From: Rhizophagus sp. LPA8_4_AMF
Taxonomy: Eukaryota; Glomeromycota; Glomeromycetes; Glomerales; Glomeraceae
Assembly (NCBI GenBank): GCA_021464525.1
Contig: JADRCO010001169.1
Location: 1-21,811 of the forward strand
Reading direction: 5' to 3'
DNA: 21,811 bases
How positions within the stretch are numbered: position 1 is the stretch's first letter; the number at the start of each line of letters is the position of its first letter. The position numbers and the translations under genes are program-made. Of this stretch, positions 17,067-21,811 are shown piece by piece. The notes beneath the pieces were generated by a model. The model was not told where the DNA came from. It was given only the letters and a program-made list of their open reading frames with translations, and did not search any database.

Positions 17067-18637
17067 TTAGTTTTTTGATGCGTTTCTTTCTCTCAACATA
17101 CTAATTACCTCATCGTAGGTTTTACGGTATTTGTAAACCCTTTAAACGACCAACATTGCCTCACCACAATCGTACTCAGGTTCTTTTTAAATTTCTCACT
17201 AATTACTGAATATTATTAATGTAATAATAATTAACATACTGTATAAAGCCTATATAGACTATTGAAATATTCGAATTATTTGATATTTTTCCCGTAACGA
17301 ACTATCAGCTCTAGATAATATAATGATGAACTGCTCAATCATGTCTTGATGAGCGTTGGGATTATTTGACATGTACATCTCTTGGTAAACATCCTAATGA
17401 CATAAAGATTGTAGTTAACAAAACTGGTTCTTATTTTTTCATTATCAATAATAATAAACATACCACTCCCTAAACGATATATTAAGAATACTTGAGGAAT
17501 TTCTCATTTATAGATACTGCATAAAAAGGATCTTATAGCACTTAGGTGTTTACTCAAAAAACTAAAATAATTCTATTCACCGTAAATAATTAATTGATTA
17601 AAAATATCAAAGAATATTATAAATCATGCTAAACTTAAATTGCACTATCGTACCAACACAATTTCCAATTTTTATAAGAATATCTTCAAATCTGGCTTAT
17701 CACGCAAGTTGTTAGGAATAATAACATCAGCATTATTGAATACCGACTCATTGAAAGGCAAGAAGATTTATTGTATCGTGGAATGATGATGACACTACGG
17801 TAATATACGAAAAAAAAATTCTTTAAAGTTAATAAATAATTAATTTAAGTAAGTAAAACTCACTTTTCACTTCCACAAAATTAGCACTACCAAGACAATA
17901 ATCTGAACCATATGCATTAATTTCTGAATTCATACAAATTAGAAACCGAAATATTACTGAAAATATATGTATCAGCGAAGCTTACTAGATGTACTCCAAA
18001 AAATTACAGTCTCTATCAATACAAGATTGTATGTCCGTTATTGAGTATAAAGATCGTGCACCATCCCAATTTGCAGTGAAAAGTATTCATAGACCCAGGT
18101 TATAATTTAGTTCGACTTCGAAGTAAACTATCACTAGGAAATATACCAATTCCTTCATTATTATCTCTTTCTATAAAAGAAAAAAAATACGATAATTAAA
18201 TCGATTACTTTTATTATTTAATATTGAAAATTATCAATAAAATTGTAGGCTCTATAACGTAAATCTTTCCTTTTAAATAACATGCGATTATAATTAGTAA
18301 TAAATATGGAATCTATACTATTTGATCTACTAAATTCATTAAAAGTTGACCACGTCGACGACCACCATCTACACTCCATTACCATCATCCAATTTATGAC
18401 ATTCCCTGTCATGTTCTTTATTTTCTGACATCATTAGAAGATGATGTATTATCTGAATGTTCTTATATATTGGAAGAAACTTCACGGAAACTGATGCATG
18501 TTGCTGTGCTTTTGACTAAATAATATTTATCAAGATGCAAATACTAAGAATTACCTGAATTTTAATCTATAAAGATATTCACCTTCATTAATCTGATTAA
18601 AAGGCAATTTCACCTTAAAGCTACGACTTGACGAATG
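17067..18637 (-). pseudogene. Long multiply disrupted pseudogene, family unknown
   Basis: A series of protein-like fragments lies in order on the minus strand in changing frames: RSFKVKLPFNQINEGEYLYR (about 18555-18637); STATCISFREVSSNI (18515 down); FNEFSRSNSIDSIFITNYNR (18412-18220); ERDNNEGIGIFPSDSLLRSR (18180 down); TANWDGARSLYSITDIQSCI (18083-17984); MNSEINAYGSDYCLGSANFV (17933-17864), then a GTGAGT donor and 43-nt intron; FNESVFNNADVIIPNNLRDK (near 17760-17680); DVYQEMYMSNNPNAHQDMIE (17393-17259); and RKTYDEVISMLRERNASKN-stop (17180-17067). Stops and frameshifts separate them. Collinearity over 1.5 kb argues for one dead gene of several hundred residues. No catalytic motif or family is recognised. 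Confidence 0.55.
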
Positions 18638-18897
18638 CTATTTATTAATAATAATTAGTTCAATTAATTGATTCACCCTGTAAAAAAAGTCAATCCGTTT
18701 TTTATATTCCATCTTTTTTCCTTAAAAGGCTCATATTTCCAGAATTAATAACCTTATATCACGGAATTTATCAAATTATTTTCATTTCCGTGAATGGATC
18801 TGTGAAAGGCTCATATTTACAGAGTTTTTACAGAAATAATGGATAAAATTTTTTATAGGGTCACCGATATAAAAACTAAGGAACGGGAGCCATGATA
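18638..18897. other. Non-coding stretch with a short direct repeat
   Basis: The words aaaggctcatattt(a/c)cagag/att occur twice (near 18725 and 18806), each beside tttccgtg-type sequence, suggesting a small duplication. No gene is seen. Confidence 0.35.
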
Positions 18898-18941
18898 CGG
18901 GCCGACAGCGAAACTCTAATGTTGGTCAAAATATCACGTGA
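18898..18941. repeat. Divergent GGCC palindrome with adjacent TCACGTGA
   Basis: CGGGCCGACAGCGAAACTCTAATGTTGGTC resembles the 15720 palindrome (GGCC...TAATGTTGG) but has diverged. It is followed at once by TCACGTGA (18934-18941), as also seen near the copies around 11570-11810. Confidence 0.35.
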
Positions 18942-19494
18942 GCTACATAATTCTGCATAACATGGACCATATGTCTGGATTTAGACCGTCAGCATTTTGA
19001 CTGGATCCATATCGGATGGTCATCCATCCCTTTGCATTACACTTCGGACTAATTACCAATTTCATTTGGTATAATTTATAACAGATGAATTTTAAAAGAG
19101 ACTTTTTTGGTTTATTAAAGCAAAGATCTTGATTTATACTATTTTTAATGTATGACAATACAGACGTGTAATGCACAATGCCCAATCAGCCGAATACTTA
19201 TTTATCTATATATGTACACTTCATTTCACATGGTTTTCGATGTGTGTTGTATATTTTTCCTTTGTACATTGATTTTAACTCACAGATAATCTTTTGTTGG
19301 GCGTTTTTTACAAAAGTAGTTATTTTTGTGTCAATCATTTGTCAATCACTTTATCAATTTATCAAATTTATTAATTCGAAATATATGTACATCATTTCTT
19401 AATTTGATATTTACCCACATGCAGAATTGCCGTGAAATTAAAAAAAATTTCCTTTTTGGTAAAAAAAGGTCCATTTAATCTTATATATACTTAT
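18942..19494. other. No supported gene
   Basis: An ATG frame at 19178-19402 (74 codons) is almost entirely hydrophobic, as expected from T-rich DNA. A minus-strand frame at 18943-19185 lies over a patch with small dyads (ccatatgtctgga...tggatccatat). Neither is called. Confidence 0.35.
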
Positions 19495-19506
19495 TGTACA
19501 TGTACA
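19495..19506. repeat. 12-bp perfect palindrome
   Basis: TGTACATGTACA, followed by a further GTACATG. Significance unknown. Confidence 0.4.
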
Positions 19507-19600
19507 GTACATGAAAAAAACTCTTTCCCATTCCCACACTGACCATAAATTTTTGAAAAAAAAGAAAAAAATTTTTTAAGAAACTTTAGGGTTTTTAGTT

Positions 19601-19616
19601 AGGCTTCGGCCTTTTT
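19601..19616 (+). other. UUCG-tetraloop hairpin followed by a T-run
   Basis: AGGC-TTCG-GCCT followed immediately by TTTT would form a very stable short RNA hairpin plus U-tract. In a fungus this is not a standard terminator for RNA polymerase II; it could mark the end of a small RNA made by polymerase III. No A/B box was found upstream. Confidence 0.3.
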
Positions 19617-19932
19617 GTTATCAAGAATACACCTTTACGGTACCCCTTGTTTCTTTGACCTTGAAAAGAGTATATTATTGTAGTTTTTCCATAAATAAAC
19701 AACTTGTCGTTTTATCTCTTGTGACGTTCCATTAAACAAAATTATATTTTTAATATAACAACTTACGAACACATATATAGAGATAGCCAAACATAACTTT
19801 TTAGTTATTAGCATTTTATTTTTCTACAATATTGTTAACATATCACTATGATGTTGTTACGATTTTATAATGTTAATTCGATATTAATACAATATCACGA
19901 CGATGTGTCAAAAAAAAATTCGTAATATTACG
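19617..19932. other. Non-coding stretch upstream of the 51-bp repeats
   Basis: A+T-rich. Short words such as taatattacga and aacaattacgat lead into the organised repeat that follows. No gene is seen. Confidence 0.35.
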
Positions 19933-20048
19933 AAACAATTACGATTATGTAAGATTACGGAATATTTTGACCATAATGTTATAAAACAATTACGATCACG
20001 TATGATTACAGAATATTTTGACCGTAATGTTTCAAAACAATTATTTTG
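19933..20048 (+). repeat. 51-bp tandem repeat overlapping the start of the 332-residue ORF
   Basis: Two full units (19933-19983 and 19984-20034) and a partial third starting aaacaatta share aaacaattacgat-(a)cgt/tgt-a-gattac(g/a)gaatattttgacc-taatgtt. The unit is a multiple of three. The first ATG of the downstream ORF (20027) lies inside the end of unit two. Confidence 0.7.
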
Positions 20049-21025
20049 TTAGGTTTTTATTTTTTTGTTTTTTTTCCCTTCTTTTTTTAATGTCTCTCTC
20101 AAAGAATATCGAAGGTCCGAAAAACAAAACATTTCCTGTATATGTTACGTCATCTAGCATCACAGCGCACCAATCACGGTATGACACACGTGGAAGTAAT
20201 GATATCTACGAATCTTTCTGTAGTAGATCTTATTTTATGGAAATTGATCGCCAGAAAAGTGGTTGCGTCATCACGTTACATACGAATGACCGTGTAAAAA
20301 TGGAAACTACGATGTACCAATCAACAAGTAGATACCCGAATAAGAAATATTGTGTTTCTTTGTTTCTCACACAATTTTTCAAACTTCAAAAAGTTATTCC
20401 GAAACGTATACAACACAAATATTTTGTTATGTTACGTAATCATTTATTAGCACGCTTCGATATGCTGAAAAACAGAAAAAATAATAATATGGAAAACAAC
20501 AGACGTACGAAGACATTTATTAATTTTTCATACGCAAAATATAGGTTCAGACTTGGACTTTATGAACCTTGTGCTTTTGAGTATACAGAAAACCTGCGAT
20601 GTAACCGACCTGTACCATTCGTTATGTCACGACCACACAAACATTTACAACGAAAAGGATGTTGCTGTCATCAACGCACCATCAGGATTTATTCAACAAA
20701 TCCGAATCTTTTAAACGCCAATGAATACTCCCCTGACAACAAATTCGATAACGCTGCAGAGGTTTTTACAGCAAAATTGAAAAGATATCAGAGAGATTTT
20801 CTTAGGACGCAAGCCATTACGAATATATATGATAAATGGCGGACTCTTTCGGTAAAACAGGTGACTAGTACAAGACTAGGTGTATCATATAAGACCTCTT
20901 ATAGTCATGATACCCATCCAGATTCCAGAGATACTATCGGAAATACTTTAAGAATTGGAAGGTTGAATCCGATGATGATCAGAAATATACAAAGAAAACC
21001 AGAAAAAGCAGACGGCAAGACGTGA
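20027..21025 (+). CDS. Basic protein of unknown function, 332 residues
   Basis: An ATG at 20027 opens a long frame, the second longest in the window; a second ATG at 20090 gives 311 residues. The first 20 or so residues (FVRFLFFCFFSLLFLMS) look like a signal anchor, but they come from a T-rich tract and may be 5' UTR, so the 20090 start is equally possible. The rest is rich in Arg, Lys, His, Tyr and Thr (for example KGCCCHQRTIRIYSTN, FTAKLKRYQRDFLRTQ), with no known motif seen. A transposon-derived or lineage-specific protein is possible. A GTGAAT donor at 21022 would splice in phase to the coding-like exon at 21198-21396, giving about 397 residues. The family is unrecognised. Confidence 0.45.
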   Translation: MFQNNYFVRFLFFCFFSLLFLMSLSKNIEGPKNKTFPVYVTSSSITAHQSRYDTRGSNDIYESFCSRSYFMEIDRQKSGCVITLHTNDRVKMETTMYQSTSRYPNKKYCVSLFLTQFFKLQKVIPKRIQHKYFVMLRNHLLARFDMLKNRKNNNMENNRRTKTFINFSYAKYRFRLGLYEPCAFEYTENLRCNRPVPFVMSRPHKHLQRKGCCCHQRTIRIYSTNPNLLNANEYSPDNKFDNAAEVFTAKLKRYQRDFLRTQAITNIYDKWRTLSVKQVTSTRLGVSYKTSYSHDTHPDSRDTIGNTLRIGRLNPMMIRNIQRKPEKADGKT

Positions 21026-21197
21026 ATGAAAAGAAAGACAACTCATCACGTCTTATAGTCAAAAATCTTTAGAAAAGAATATTCTTGTAAATAATTCCAA
21101 GATTTTTCTAAATATCTTAACAAGGATAATGGTTACGTATATAAGTCGATCAACCATGTCTCCTTTTCCAATATCATTAAACATCCAAGGCTATTAG

Positions 21198-21396
21198 CTG
21201 CGTCCCTTCACTTAATGTGATACAACAACAGGATGAATTTAAGGTTGATTCGAAAGGGAAAGTAACCAGGTTATGTTCGAATACAAGTAATGCAAGAACT
21301 GCGGCCACGAGTACATCACATGGGTCGCATACGAAGAAGAATTCTCATCGTCACAATAATCGGTGTGAATGTAGAGATTGGGACCTTAGCGATTGA
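21198..21396 (+). CDS. Probable last exon or separate coding fragment
   Basis: After an ATTAG acceptor a frame runs to TGA at 21394-21396. It encodes a polar sequence (QDEFKVDSKGKVTRLCSNTS, later HGSHTKKNSHRHNNRCECRD) with much higher G+C than flanks. Joining from 21021|21198 keeps phase with the upstream ORF through a 176-nt intron, although GTGAAT is a weak donor. In the gap, the upstream ORF's own frame also reads protein-like after 21059 (FQDFSKYLNKDNGYVYKSIN), leaving decay by stop codons as an alternative to splicing. Confidence 0.4.
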
Positions 21397-21811
21397 AATA
21401 GGCTTTACATAGTAAAGGACTTAATGTAGCCTTATAGAGAATTTAGTAGTGTTTCTTTTTATAGTTGAACCAACTTCTCCTTTGATAATCAGTAGGTGTG
21501 TTTTTTTTTTACAATCTCGTGGCATTTTATGCTAATGACAAATTGAAAATAGGGTGGATCATTTCTCATATGACAGTATTTACATGAGACGGAAATTTTT
21601 TTTTTTCTGAAAGAAAAATATCGGCGTAAGTTTACGCGTTAATTTTCATTTTATTTTCTTGTTGTTCGCCCTTAGGGTGAGTTTTGTTTTCTTTTATTGT
21701 TTGCATTCTTAATTTATAACTTGGTTTATTGGGGAGGTTTTATTTTATATATTTCCTTCTAGGTATTTAGTTTAGCATTATTGTTTATATAGTTTTTTTT
21801 ACTATAACGTT
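21397..21811. other. Non-coding T-rich end of window
   Basis: T-runs and A+T-rich sequence consistent with 3' flank. A 14-bp hairpin GCGTAAGTTTACGC lies at 21624-21637. No further gene is seen. Confidence 0.4.

Noticed and set aside
19178-19402. ATG-initiated hydrophobic ORF of 74 codons
   Set aside because: T-rich DNA gives apparent membrane spans; no splice or conservation evidence available.
1-21811. CRISPR arrays, rRNA, bacterial operons or ribosome binding sites
   Set aside because: No regularly spaced identical repeats or rRNA-like blocks; introns and gene families indicate a eukaryote.

Overview
The window looks like nuclear DNA of an arbuscular mycorrhizal fungus (Glomeromycotina, Rhizophagus type). 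This is inferred from: very high A+T; sparse short genes with small introns of the GTATGT...TTTAG type; an F-box protein opening with the leader style common in that lineage; decayed pieces of the expanded tyrosine-kinase-like family (a D-L-G activation segment, and a C-x2-C...C-x2-C plus KNWT leader); and many short palindromic elements with a GGCC(G/A)(G/A)CA-TTATA core. No search was run, so the assignment rests on pattern recognition.

Layout. 1-6000 is mostly gene-poor A+T-rich DNA with scattered exon-like frames (838-1017, 1077-1142, 1637-1924, 2923-3083, 3431-3563, 4845-5018), none of which makes a convincing gene alone. At 6380-6746 (minus) is a likely first exon of an unrecognised protein, followed by tandem copies of its exon/intron junction (6111-6391). 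7121-7343 holds two inverted-repeat elements. 7788-9227 (minus) is an intact 479-residue F-box protein, the clearest gene here. 10260-10432 is a GGAC/GTCC-rich array. 11017-11466 (minus) is a two-exon bZIP transcription factor hidden antisense to a T-rich hydrophobic ORF. 12603-12778 (minus) is a candidate two-exon micro-protein, divergent from a 240-residue coiled-coil protein at 13320-14042 (plus).

14601-18637 is a graveyard: a kinase C-lobe pseudogene, a PIF/Harbinger-like MITE with TTA target-site duplications, a relic of the kinase family's N-terminal leader, a degenerate 16-17 bp tandem array, and a long multiply frameshifted minus-strand pseudogene of unknown family. 19933-21396 carries 51-bp tandem repeats running into a 332-residue basic ORF, with a coding-like exon just downstream.

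The genes do not form a pathway. What links the window is regulatory or protein-turnover families (F-box, bZIP, kinase relics) embedded in repeat-rich, fast-decaying DNA. The most useful new items are the overlooked bZIP gene with TCACGTGA sites upstream, the spliced micro-ORF, the tandemly repeated splice junctions and the palindrome family.
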